Source: Psychroflexus planctonicus
GTDB taxonomy: Bacteria > Bacteroidota > Bacteroidia > Flavobacteriales > Flavobacteriaceae
DNA: 64,000 nucleotides
Direction: 5' to 3'
NCBI RefSeq assembly: GCF_014640195.1
Contig: NZ_BMGM01000010.1
Location: 62,001 to 126,000, forward strand
Part shown: in pieces, positions 17,676 through 26,124 of the stretch
How positions within the stretch are numbered: position 1 is the first letter of the stretch
Layout: each line of letters begins with the position of its first letter
Translations under genes and position numbers: made by a program
The notes under the pieces: generated by a model
Seen by the model: the letters and a program-made list of their open reading frames with translations, nothing else
Databases searched by the model: none
Told to the model about the DNA's origin: nothing

Positions 17676-18064
17676 GCTTCAAAAATACGTAAATTTAAGG
17701 ACAGGGTTTTTTATTGTTTTATGGTATGATTTCAATATCTACCACCATCCAAAACATTCAACAAAACCTGTAAAAGTTAAGTTGAAAACCTGAATTCGAT
17801 TTATATATTTATTTATCAATGTTTGTGAAATAAGATAGGTGTTCTTTTTCATATTTAGATGGTTACTGTATTTTAAATTGAAATCATGTAATACAAAAAG
17901 CTCATAGTAAAAACTACAAGCCTTGATTATTAATTGTAAGTGAAATTACACTGATTTAAAAGTTCATAACGCATGTAGACATTTACGAGTATAAACCGAT
18001 GTTCTTACCCGCGATAGACAGTCGATTTTAGGAGAATGATTGTGATGCTTAAACTAATAACTGG
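17676..18064. other. Intergenic gap, no gene seen
   Basis: 389 bases without a convincing reading frame or hairpin. It contains the -7 element of the downstream GNAT/nitrilase gene at its left end. A short AT-rich stretch at 17781-17804 resembles one at 42678-42700 (GTTGAAAAC...TTCGATT), perhaps a degenerate dispersed repeat. Confidence 0.5.
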
Positions 18065-19042
18065 TTACATCTCCAACAAATAAGCAAATACCAACGGTGC
18101 AACAATCGTAGCATCACTTTCGATAATGAATTTTGGGGTATTGATATCTAATTTCCCCCAGGTAATTTTCTCGTTTGGCACAGCTCCAGAATACGACCCA
18201 TAACTGGTGGTTGAATCTGAAATTTGACAGAAATAACTCCAAAACGGTGTGTCGGTTCGTTCCATATCTTGGTACAACATCGGCACTACACAAATTGGGA
18301 AATCACCCGCAATACCTCCGCCTATTTGAAAGAAACCAATTCCGTTATCGTTGGTTTTTGTGTTTTCTGTATACCAATCGGCTAAAAAGGTCATGTATTC
18401 TATCCCTGATTTCATGGTAGAAGCTTTCAATTCTCCTTTAAGTACGTAACTCGCAAAGATGTTTCCTAAAGTAGAATCTTCCCAACCAGGCACAACAATA
18501 GGAAGGTTTTTTTCGGCTGCAGCGTACATCCATGAATCTTTTAAATCTATTTCGTAGTGTTCTTCTAAGGCACCAGAAAGCAAAAGTTTGTAAACGAATT
18601 CATGCGGAAAAAAACGTTCACCTTTAGCTTCTGCATCTTTCCAAATTTTCACAATGTGTTTTTGAATTCTTCTAAAAGCTTCTTCTTCTGGAATACACGT
18701 ATCCGTTACTCGGTTTAAGCCTTTTTCCAACAAATTCCATTCGTCTTGTGGGGTTAAATCACGGTATTCGGGAACGCGTTTGTAGTGGCTGTGAGCAACC
18801 AAGTTCATTACATCTTCTTCTAAGTTTGCACCTGTACAGGAAACAATATGCACTTTATCTTGGCGAATCATTTCGGCGAAAATTTTACCGAGTTCTGCTG
18901 TACTCATGGCACCGGCTAAAGAAACCAACATTTTATTGCCTTGGTTGAGTTGTGCTTCGTAGCCTTTTGCAGCATCTACTAAGCTTGCAGCGTTGAAGTG
19001 TAAATAATATTTTTCAATGAATTCTGAAATGGGTTTACTCAT
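18065..19042 (-). CDS. Deoxyhypusine synthase-like polyamine enzyme
   Basis: A 325-residue protein of the deoxyhypusine synthase (DHS) family. The NAD-binding signature VSCTGANLEEDVMNLVAHS and the catalytic region YSGAVPNEKITWGKLD are present. Lys297 in WGK matches the lysine that forms the aminobutyl-enzyme intermediate in DHS. Bacteria lack eIF5A, so bacterial DHS homologues are thought to transfer the aminobutyl group to a small amine (for example, making homospermidine from putrescine). Arginine decarboxylase and agmatinase genes on the same strand upstream supply putrescine, fitting that role. Which polyamine is made cannot be decided from sequence. Confidence 0.85.
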   Translation of the reverse strand: MSKPISEFIEKYYLHFNAASLVDAAKGYEAQLNQGNKMLVSLAGAMSTAELGKIFAEMIRQDKVHIVSCTGANLEEDVMNLVAHSHYKRVPEYRDLTPQDEWNLLEKGLNRVTDTCIPEEEAFRRIQKHIVKIWKDAEAKGERFFPHEFVYKLLLSGALEEHYEIDLKDSWMYAAAEKNLPIVVPGWEDSTLGNIFASYVLKGELKASTMKSGIEYMTFLADWYTENTKTNDNGIGFFQIGGGIAGDFPICVVPMLYQDMERTDTPFWSYFCQISDSTTSYGSYSGAVPNEKITWGKLDINTPKFIIESDATIVAPLVFAYLLEM

Positions 19043-19096
19043 GGTTTTGATTTTAATTTTTGTTTTCTCGCCAATCTGCCTAATGGCCAGACAGGG

Positions 19097-19114
19097 TCGC
19101 TAAGTCGCAAAAAG
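19097..19114. repeat. TCGCnAAGTCGC repeat, left of the toxin-antitoxin pair
   Basis: TCGCTAAGTCGCAAAAAG resembles TCGCAAAGTCGCCAAGGCGC at 19935-19958. Both are preceded by a TTTTTGTT(TT)CTCGC stretch. The two copies bracket the toxin-antitoxin genes. Confidence 0.5.
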
Positions 19115-19139
19115 ATTAACTATGAAGTTAATATATAGT

Positions 19140-19622
19140 TTATAATTCTCCAGCCTTTCGCAAAATTACATTTTTTAGGCTTTCACTTATCCAAACCTTA
19201 TTATTTGTTAATTGATTCAATAAAGGTTTTAATTCGGCAATCAGCCCCTTAGTTTTTGCTTTTAATAAAACTCCAATAGTTCCTGTAAGTTTTAAATTAG
19301 CATGCTTTGCATGAAAACGACCTAGTTTCTCATCGATGATAATCAAATCTGCTTTTAATTCTGTAGCTAAAACAATTGCTTCTGCTTCTCCTAAATCAAG
19401 ATCTAAAAAATACTTTATGGCATGTTCATCATTTATTTCAACAATATTTACCCAACTTATTTTAGCTAAATCTTTGTAGTATTCTTTAGTTTTGCCTGCT
19501 TCTATTTCTTGATAAACTGCGTGGGGAATATAAATTTGGTTATATAGATCCTTTAATAAATCAAGACGATTTAATTTTAGAAAAGATATTATTGGAGTTG
19601 TATTTGAAACTACTTTAAGCAT
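19140..19622 (-). CDS. PIN-domain toxin (DUF3368 type)
   Basis: A 160-residue PIN-fold protein, probably an RNase toxin. The N-terminal motif VVSNTTPIISFLKLNRLDLL is that of DUF3368. Acidic positions follow in IPHAVYQEIEAGKTKEY, LDLDLGEAEAIVLA and DLIIIDEKLGRFHA, which together form the metal site typical of VapC-like nucleases. The ATG (19622) lies inside the end of the antitoxin gene (8-nt overlap), so the pair is translationally coupled. The module interrupts an otherwise coherent polyamine cluster. Confidence 0.85.
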   Translation of the reverse strand: MLKVVSNTTPIISFLKLNRLDLLKDLYNQIYIPHAVYQEIEAGKTKEYYKDLAKISWVNIVEINDEHAIKYFLDLDLGEAEAIVLATELKADLIIIDEKLGRFHAKHANLKLTGTIGVLLKAKTKGLIAELKPLLNQLTNNKVWISESLKNVILRKAGEL

Positions 19623-19863
19623 TCACAATATCTTCACTTAAATCATCTTCATTGTACGTCTCAAAAATGGAAACCTTATATTTTGATAGCAATTCCAAAA
19701 ATTCAACTCTTGAAATATTTAAAACTTTAGCAGCTACACCAGAAGAAATTTTACCCAATTCATAAAGTTTGACCAATGAACTTACTTTCATTTCCAGCTC
19801 AAAATCTTTTGCATTTAATTTCAATGTATTGGCTAAGTATTTAGGATATTTAATTTGTATCAT
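19615..19863 (-). CDS. UPF0175 family antitoxin
   Basis: An 82-residue protein starting MIQIKYPKYLANTLKLN at ATG 19863. The body ELEMKVSSLVKLYELGKISSGVAAKVLNISRVEFLELLSKY is the UPF0175 helix-turn-helix, which binds DNA and partners DUF3368 PIN proteins. The frame is open to 19956, but the extra residues are hydrophobic and run into repeat-like DNA, so the shorter start fits the family. It should neutralise the PIN toxin and repress the operon. Confidence 0.85.
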   Translation of the reverse strand: MIQIKYPKYLANTLKLNAKDFELEMKVSSLVKLYELGKISSGVAAKVLNISRVEFLELLSKYKVSIFETYNEDDLSEDIVNA

Positions 19864-19934
19864 AATTCTAAAGTTAGAATTTATCAAATATAACGAAATG
19901 ATAATAAACTTACCGAAAAGCTTGATTTTTGTTC

Positions 19935-19958
19935 TCGCAAAGTCGCCAAGGCGCAAAG
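19935..19958. repeat. TCGCnAAGTCGC repeat, right of the toxin-antitoxin pair
   Basis: TCGCAAAGTCGCCAAGGCGC and a few further bases, between agmatinase and the antitoxin gene; partner of 19097-19114. Confidence 0.5.
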
Positions 19959-19980
19959 TGTTGAATTGATAATTACATTT

Positions 19981-20856
19981 TTAATCTTCTTCATCCGTTA
20001 AAATTCGATCGGTATAAAACTTATAGCTCAACATTTTATAATACAACTTCGCAGCTAAAAAATCAGATGATTTTTCGTTTTCATTTGGGCAAAGTTCTAC
20101 AATATCAAAACCGACTACGTTTTTCTTTTTGAAAATCATTTTCAAGAAATCCAAAGTTTCATACCAAAACAATCCACCGGGTTCAGGTGTTCCTGTAGAT
20201 GGTAAAATGGAAGGATCAAAAGCATCTAAATCTATGGTTATAAATACATTTGGCGTCATTTGTCCAATAGCATCATCCATCCAATCATCGTACAAATCAT
20301 GTGCAAAATAAGTTCTTCCTTCATCCATGTGTTCTACTTCGCTACTATCCATCGAGCGAATTCCTACTTGAATCAAGTTGGTATTTTTACTGGCTTCATG
20401 AACTGCGCAAGCATGGTTACAAGCAGAACCTTCGTAACTTGGTCGCAAGTCTGCATGTGCATCAATTTGAACAACGGTTAAGTCTTCAAAATGTTCGTTG
20501 AACGCACGGATACTTCCAATGGAAATGGAATGTTCTCCACCAAACAAGGTAACAAATTTGTCTTGCAGCAGATAGTTCTTAATGGTTTTATGCACGGTTT
20601 CTACCATCTTCTCTGGAGAAGAATTTTCTGAAACTGCTGGAGCTAAGTACACTCCTTTTTTATAGACTTCAGACTTGGTTTCTATGTCGTACAACTCCAT
20701 GTTTTCTGATGCGTGCAGAAAAGCATCTGGGCCTTTATCTGCTCCTTTTCCCCAAGAGCTTGTTCCATCGTAAGGAACAGGAATTAGCACCACTTGTGCA
20801 TCATCTAAACGTGCATACTTATCGGGTATGCCGGCGTAATTGGTTTTAGCTTTCAT
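19981..20856 (-). CDS. speB: Agmatinase (ureohydrolase family)
   Basis: Hydrolyses agmatine to putrescine and urea. The 291 residues carry all ureohydrolase manganese ligands: His109 in GGEHS, Asp132/His134/Asp136 in IDAHAD, and Asp209/Asp211 in TIDLDAFDP. The family motif PSTGTPEPGG follows. The gene overlaps the arginine decarboxylase gene by 11 nt, which is strong support for agmatine rather than arginine as substrate. The start ATG 20856 lies inside the upstream gene, so translation is probably coupled. Confidence 0.92.
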   Translation of the reverse strand: MKAKTNYAGIPDKYARLDDAQVVLIPVPYDGTSSWGKGADKGPDAFLHASENMELYDIETKSEVYKKGVYLAPAVSENSSPEKMVETVHKTIKNYLLQDKFVTLFGGEHSISIGSIRAFNEHFEDLTVVQIDAHADLRPSYEGSACNHACAVHEASKNTNLIQVGIRSMDSSEVEHMDEGRTYFAHDLYDDWMDDAIGQMTPNVFITIDLDAFDPSILPSTGTPEPGGLFWYETLDFLKMIFKKKNVVGFDIVELCPNENEKSSDFLAAKLYYKMLSYKFYTDRILTDEED

Positions 20857-22246
20857 GATAACCTAAAATTTTTAAAAATGCTTCACTTGTTTGTTGTTCT
20901 TTAAATAGTTCTGTTGTAATATTTCCTTTTTTGTCTTTTTGTATTAAAATATGTTTGGGTGCAGGTATTAAACAATGCTGCAATCCACCGTAACCACCAA
21001 TGGTTTCTTGGTATGCACCTGTATTGAAAAACCCGATATACAAGGGTTTTTCTTTTTCGTATTTGGGTAAATAAATGGCGTTCATGTGTTGTTCCGAATT
21101 ATAATAATCGTCACTATCGCAGGTTAAACCGCCCAATAAAACCCGTTCGTAGCGTTCTGACCATTTGTTAATAGCCAACATGATAAAACGTTTGCTAATA
21201 GCCCAAGAGTCTGGCAGTGTAGTAATGAAAGACGAATTGATCATATTCCATTTTTCTCTGTCGTTTTGTTGTTTTTGATATAAAACTTCATAAATAGCGC
21301 CGCCACTTTCGCCTACGGTAAAGCTTCCAAATTCTGTAAAAATATGCGGAACAGGAACACCTTCTTCCTCACAAGTTAATTTAATTTGATTAACTACTTC
21401 ATCTATCATGTATTCATAATCGTAAGTAAAATACAACGAATTTTTAATGGGAAAACCGCCACCGATATTTAAGCTATCTAAACTAGGACAGATTTTTTTA
21501 AGACGTGTGTAAACGCGTAAACACTTTTGCAGTTCGTTCCAATAATACGCATTATCTCGAATGCCTGTATTAATGAAAAAGTGAAGCATTTTTAATTCTA
21601 CTTGCTCATTGTTTTTGATTTGCTCTTCGTAAAATGGAACAATATTTTTATAGCCAATTCCTAATCTTGAAGTATAAAATTCAAATTTGGGTTCTTCTTC
21701 TGATGCTATGCGAATTCCGATTTGGAAGCTTTTTTCAACCGCATTGGTTAGCAGATTTAGCTCTTCGTAATTATCTATAATCGGGATGCATTTTTGGTGT
21801 CCCTGATTGATTAATTCAGCTATATTTTTAACGTATTGATCTCTTTTAAAGCCATTACAGATTACATAATTATCGTTAGATAATTTTCCTGTTTTCTTTA
21901 AATGCCTTACAATATCTATATCGAAAGCTGAAGAAGTTTCAATATGAATATCATTTTGTAAAGCTTCATCTAAAACATGTTTAAAATGCGAAGATTTGGT
22001 ACAATAGCAATAATGATATTTTCCGTTGTAGTCGTGTTTTTTAATAGCTTCTGCAAACCATTTTTTGGCACGTTGAATATTATCTGAAATCTTAGGTAAG
22101 TAGGTGAATTTTAAAGGAGCTCCATATTTTTCAACCAATTGCATTAAGTTGATATCGTGGAATGTAAGTTGATCTTCTTTAAGTTGAAATTCTTCTTGTG
22201 GAAAATCGTAAGTCTGACTAATTAAGTCGATGTATTTTGTATTCAT
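20846..22246 (-). CDS. speA: Arginine decarboxylase (alanine racemase-fold)
   Basis: A 466-residue fold-III PLP decarboxylase that makes agmatine from arginine. The PLP lysine is probably Lys84 in HYCYCTKSSHF. The glycine-rich phosphate loop LNIGGGFPIKN and the C-terminal GGLTCDSDDY motif, with the substrate-contacting Cys-Asp, are visible. It is shorter than E. coli SpeA because the insert domains are missing, as in other Bacteroidota. ATG 22246 (MNTKYIDLI) is preferred over an in-frame upstream start at 22267 because family members begin here. It forms the first step of the putrescine route with the overlapping agmatinase gene. Confidence 0.9.
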   Translation of the reverse strand: MNTKYIDLISQTYDFPQEEFQLKEDQLTFHDINLMQLVEKYGAPLKFTYLPKISDNIQRAKKWFAEAIKKHDYNGKYHYCYCTKSSHFKHVLDEALQNDIHIETSSAFDIDIVRHLKKTGKLSNDNYVICNGFKRDQYVKNIAELINQGHQKCIPIIDNYEELNLLTNAVEKSFQIGIRIASEEEPKFEFYTSRLGIGYKNIVPFYEEQIKNNEQVELKMLHFFINTGIRDNAYYWNELQKCLRVYTRLKKICPSLDSLNIGGGFPIKNSLYFTYDYEYMIDEVVNQIKLTCEEEGVPVPHIFTEFGSFTVGESGGAIYEVLYQKQQNDREKWNMINSSFITTLPDSWAISKRFIMLAINKWSERYERVLLGGLTCDSDDYYNSEQHMNAIYLPKYEKEKPLYIGFFNTGAYQETIGGYGGLQHCLIPAPKHILIQKDKKGNITTELFKEQQTSEAFLKILGYHES

Positions 22247-22354
22247 TCTTTTATAGTTCGCTAACAAAGTTAATTATTCAGTTTTAAACTTTGCAAACGA
22301 AAGTATTAAATCATTATAAAGTTTTTAGGATTTTGAATTGAAGAAGATGTTTGT

Positions 22355-23257
22355 TTACTGTTTGGGTTTGTCATTTTTCCACTCCCCTTCATATTCTTTG
22401 TTTCCATCTGGGTCAAACAAAGTTCCTTTTCCGTTCATTCGGTTATTAGCAAATTCACCTACGTATTTTTCGCCGCTAGGCCAGTAATAGGTTCCTTTGC
22501 CTGACCGCATATCGTTTTTAAATTCGCCTTCATAAACTTGACCATCAGCCCATTTAAATTCGCCTTTTCCGTGGCGCATATTATCTTTCCATTCGCCTTT
22601 GTAAATTGAACCTGTATTCCAAATACCAATTCCTCCGCCGTTAGCTTTTCCGCTTTTCACTTCGCCGAGATAGTGAATTAAGTTTCCATTTTCATTTGAA
22701 AAGCTAATCACTTGTTTTGCTTGATTTCGGGCAAGTTCTTTTTTCTGCTGAGTTAAATTTTGTTGAAGACTGTCTATTTGTTTGGTCTTAAGTGTATTTT
22801 GAACCAATTCACTTCGCTTTAAACTATCTACATACCTAGTTATGGAATCAATTTCATCTTGTTGATTAGCCAATTGACTGCGTAAATTTATTTTAGTGAT
22901 TTCATCATCTTCTTCCGAATTGATAATTTCTTGTGTATATTTTATTCTAGACGAAATGGAGTTTTGTAGTTGTCCTTCTGCATCATCAAAAATGGCTTGG
23001 TATTGTTCTAAAGCTTTTTGTGGATTTGTTCTTGAAATTAACAAATCGTCTGCAGCAAGAATGGCAAGTAAGGTTTGGTTGTTCTGGTTAATACTTTTTA
23101 GTTCTTGTTTAATTTCAAGAATTTCATCAGAAGGCTTTGTATTTTTATTTTTTGAAGTAATAAAAATCATACTCACTCCTACAAAGCCAGCTAAGATTAT
23201 AAAAAACAGAACTTTGTAAATGTTTTTTCTTTTTTTAGAACTTGTATTCATCATCAT
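22355..23257 (-). CDS. Membrane-anchored MORN-repeat protein
   Basis: A 300-residue protein with a single N-terminal membrane helix (YKVLFFIILAGFVGVSMIFI), a coiled-coil region (~45-185, rich in Gln/Glu/Lys/Ser), and about five C-terminal MORN repeats (~190-298: YKGEWKDNMRHGKGEF, YEGEFKNDMRSGKGTYYW, YVGEFANNRMNGKGTL). MORN sheets bind lipids or proteins in other systems. The start codon overlaps the stop of the DUF2490 gene (TAATG), so the two are coupled. Last gene of an apparent three-gene envelope operon (26109-22355). Confidence 0.85.
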   Translation of the reverse strand: MMMNTSSKKRKNIYKVLFFIILAGFVGVSMIFITSKNKNTKPSDEILEIKQELKSINQNNQTLLAILAADDLLISRTNPQKALEQYQAIFDDAEGQLQNSISSRIKYTQEIINSEEDDEITKINLRSQLANQQDEIDSITRYVDSLKRSELVQNTLKTKQIDSLQQNLTQQKKELARNQAKQVISFSNENGNLIHYLGEVKSGKANGGGIGIWNTGSIYKGEWKDNMRHGKGEFKWADGQVYEGEFKNDMRSGKGTYYWPSGEKYVGEFANNRMNGKGTLFDPDGNKEYEGEWKNDKPKQ

Positions 23258-24114
23258 TAATCGTAAAAACTTGTTTCGGGAATTTTATCGTCAAACTTTC
23301 TGAAATCTAGATTTATGTATACATTAAATTTCACGATAAAGCGTTCTCTATAAATATAACCTGCCTGACTAGTTTGACCTGTTGTGTACATTAATCCAGC
23401 AGAATAAGTTACTCTTGGATTAGCAATATAAGCAAAGGTGGGAAAAATCCTTAAATCTTCCAATGGGTTGTCTGTAATTTTACTTCCTGTTTGCATGATT
23501 AATTCTACATCTGGACTAAAATAAAATGCACCAGGCTGAAGTTTAGGTTTATTCAATGGAATTTTCATTAAGAATTTATAACGCCATCGATTTCCGAAAA
23601 CATATTCATCTCCTTTTTCAAATCCTTTTTTCCAGCGGTGTTCAATTCTAATTCTGTGGTAAATTCTAAAGCGCTCATAAGGCATGGTCCAAATGTATTC
23701 GTGCCAGATACGCGGTTCGAGTATCATGCTATTAAAGCCTTCTTCTGCATTTGGGTTAAAATCTAAACGCAAAACACCTCCTGCGGTTGCGCTAAAGTTT
23801 TTAGTGGGAATATATTTTATACCATGTCTATTATAAACCTGAGCCATTTCGCCAAAGAATAACGTCTTATTAGATTCATTTCTTCGGTAGTGTAACTCTC
23901 CATGCCAATACCATTTATCGGTTAGCCTAAATGTTCCATAAGAATTAAACCAAGTTTGTGTTTGAGCTTCTCTAACTACTGAAGCATCTGACTTTTGGTC
24001 TCCCATCAAGGCTGTTTCCATTTCTCCAATTCCTTGAGCTGTAAGAGAATTAGAAACAAGGCAAAGTAGACCTAGTAGGCAACAAAAAGTAAAAACATTA
24101 ATTTTTTCGAGCAT
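23257..24114 (-). CDS. DUF2490 outer-membrane beta-barrel protein
   Basis: A 285-residue protein with signal peptide (MLEKINVFTFCCLLGLLCLVSNSLTAQ). The body alternates aromatic and polar residues, typical of a beta-barrel (TQTWFNSYGTFRLTDKWYWHGELHYRRN, YKFLMKIPLN, ERFIVKFNVYINLDFR). The pattern of RxNE, EPRIWHEYIWTMP and YRIRIEHRW is that of DUF2490. It is presumably an outer-membrane channel or structural barrel of unknown cargo. It is sandwiched between two MORN-type proteins with a 12-nt gap upstream and a 1-nt overlap downstream. Confidence 0.85.
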   Translation of the reverse strand: MLEKINVFTFCCLLGLLCLVSNSLTAQGIGEMETALMGDQKSDASVVREAQTQTWFNSYGTFRLTDKWYWHGELHYRRNESNKTLFFGEMAQVYNRHGIKYIPTKNFSATAGGVLRLDFNPNAEEGFNSMILEPRIWHEYIWTMPYERFRIYHRIRIEHRWKKGFEKGDEYVFGNRWRYKFLMKIPLNKPKLQPGAFYFSPDVELIMQTGSKITDNPLEDLRIFPTFAYIANPRVTYSAGLMYTTGQTSQAGYIYRERFIVKFNVYINLDFRKFDDKIPETSFYD

Positions 24115-24126
24115 TCTAATCTTGGT

Positions 24127-26109
24127 TTACTTAAGAAGAATTTGTTTTATTTCATCAGCATCTCGAACTCGTCTTAACTCTTTTTCTATGTCAGAAGTAT
24201 CTTGGTCGCTTAATTCTACCATTCTATTATATAATCTTTCTAAATCATTCAAATGCTTTGGAAATTCATCACAATCTATATCTTGTTTAATTTCTTTCAT
24301 TAATTCAGGAAAAAGATAGTCTTCAAAAGCTTTGTAAATACGTTCTTTAATGCGTTCAGACATGTCTACCATTAGGTACGGATTAAATGAAGTTCTGGTA
24401 TAAACATCATCTAACCTATCGAGTTTTCTTGGTATATCTGCTAATTCTGTGTAGGTATTTAATAATTTTTCAATGCAAGTTAAAGTAGATTGAATTTCAT
24501 CTTTTTTCTGGTCTACTGGAAGTTTTACATAATTTTCAAACACTTGATTGGTGTATTGTATAACTCCTTCTGCTACATCTTCATGAAACTCATTGTAATT
24601 ATCTTTTTCATCTTCATTAGAATACAGTGCTATGAGTTCCGTTTTTCTAGCAACTAATTCTTCTTCGTCTTCATTCAGTGCTTCTTGTTTAGATAAATCT
24701 TCTAAAATACGTTCTACTTCTTCTTCAATTTCAACAACATCTTTATGCCAGTTCCCTACAAGTTTGGCTAAGGTTGGAATGCTTAAATTGTTCTGCTCTG
24801 GTATTTCAGGAAATCTGTGTTTTTCTGTAATCTGCTCTTCTTGGTAAGTATAATTTAATTGTGAATTGAAATTGATCTCTAAATTAAACTTAGGTAATAG
24901 TGCTTCGCGGTCTACATATTCAAAAGCGGGTTGAGTTAGCTTATTTACTATTTTATCTAACTCCGGATAGGCTTTTTGGTATTGCTTTAAAATAGATTCA
25001 TACTTGTTTAAAGTTTCAAAATTGAGTTTACCAATTTCAATTTGTGAGTTAGAAAAGAAATTGGCTAAGCTTTCTTTAATTTGTAAAGATTGATCTTTAA
25101 GCTTGGCTAGCTGCTCTTTCTCATTTTTAGTGTAAGTGTATTTTCTTACTTTAAATTTACCAAATTGTATGGCTTGATTTCCTTTTAAACTGTTCCATAC
25201 TTCGAACTCGTTGTAATAACCAAAGGACAACAAAGCGTTTTTCAAAAACTGATTAGATTTCTGAGTAGTGGCTTTTATATCTTCTACAACATCTTTATTG
25301 GCTTCTTCTTTAAAACCAAAATTAGTGAGCTCTAGAATTTTAAAATAATCGTCTTTAATTTCTATGTCTACCCAATTTTCGTTTTCTTCAACAATAATAT
25401 CTAAGCCAACATGTTCAATATGGTATTTTTCATCGTTGATTAAGAAATAATGAGACTTAAAAATTCCATCTTCATAGCTTCTTATTTCAACCAACTTCTT
25501 GTTATCTAAACGGTGAATAATTTCCCAGTTTCCATCTAGAAGTCCATCTTCAGTAAAATTACCATCGATGTTTACCCGATTGGATGCTGCACTAAAATGC
25601 GCTACCATTTTAGCATTCTTAAATTTTGAAGAAATACTGTAAAGCGTATCTGTTGGATTAGACGATTCAAATTTTTGATTGACCACTTGCCAATCGCCAT
25701 CGGCTAAACCATCTTTAAAGTTTCCGTTTATTTTGAATTCGCTTCCTGAAGTAGAAAAAGTGACTTTGTAATTCTTCTCTTTGAATTTCTTTTGGGGAGT
25801 AAGTTCTTTTTTACTGAAAACCCATTTACCTGTTTTTTGGTTTTCTTGGTATTTGCCTACATAATTATACGAAACTACATCTTCTTGGTCTTTTACTTTT
25901 TGGGTAGAGTTAAACTCGAAGTTGCCATTGTAAATTGTATCTTGATTGTTTAAATAATATTGAAAAAACACTTCACCAATAATACTATCGTTAATTTTCT
26001 TTGCTTTTGTAATTTCTTGCGCAGTGGTGTGTAAGCTGAACAAAAAACAAAGGCAAACCAAAAGAAAACCTATATTTACAATTTTGTATTTAAAAAGATA
26101 CACTTTCAT
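24127..26109 (-). CDS. Exported MORN-variant repeat protein
   Basis: A 660-residue exported protein. ATG 26109 (MKVYLFKYKIVNIGFLLVCLCFLF) gives a signal peptide ending near HTTAQE; an upstream TTG is less likely. Residues ~35-215 contain YwqK-type MORN-2 repeats (YNGNFEFNSTQKV, YVGKYQENQKTGKWVFSK, INGNFKDGLADGDWQVV, IDGNFTEDGLLDGNWEII). The remainder is helical, very Glu/Lys-rich and coiled-coil-like (EIEEEVERILEDLSKQEALNEDEEELVARK). I do not know its function. As the first gene of the MORN/DUF2490/MORN operon it may form a periplasmic scaffold attached to the barrel protein. Confidence 0.75.
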   Translation of the reverse strand: MKVYLFKYKIVNIGFLLVCLCFLFSLHTTAQEITKAKKINDSIIGEVFFQYYLNNQDTIYNGNFEFNSTQKVKDQEDVVSYNYVGKYQENQKTGKWVFSKKELTPQKKFKEKNYKVTFSTSGSEFKINGNFKDGLADGDWQVVNQKFESSNPTDTLYSISSKFKNAKMVAHFSAASNRVNIDGNFTEDGLLDGNWEIIHRLDNKKLVEIRSYEDGIFKSHYFLINDEKYHIEHVGLDIIVEENENWVDIEIKDDYFKILELTNFGFKEEANKDVVEDIKATTQKSNQFLKNALLSFGYYNEFEVWNSLKGNQAIQFGKFKVRKYTYTKNEKEQLAKLKDQSLQIKESLANFFSNSQIEIGKLNFETLNKYESILKQYQKAYPELDKIVNKLTQPAFEYVDREALLPKFNLEINFNSQLNYTYQEEQITEKHRFPEIPEQNNLSIPTLAKLVGNWHKDVVEIEEEVERILEDLSKQEALNEDEEELVARKTELIALYSNEDEKDNYNEFHEDVAEGVIQYTNQVFENYVKLPVDQKKDEIQSTLTCIEKLLNTYTELADIPRKLDRLDDVYTRTSFNPYLMVDMSERIKERIYKAFEDYLFPELMKEIKQDIDCDEFPKHLNDLERLYNRMVELSDQDTSDIEKELRRVRDADEIKQILLK

Positions 26110-26124
26110 TTTTGATGTTTTCAA

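Noticed and set aside
17781-17804. Similarity between GTTGAAAAC...TTCGATT stretches at 17781 and 42678
   Set aside because: Too short, AT-rich and diverged to call a repeat family from two copies.
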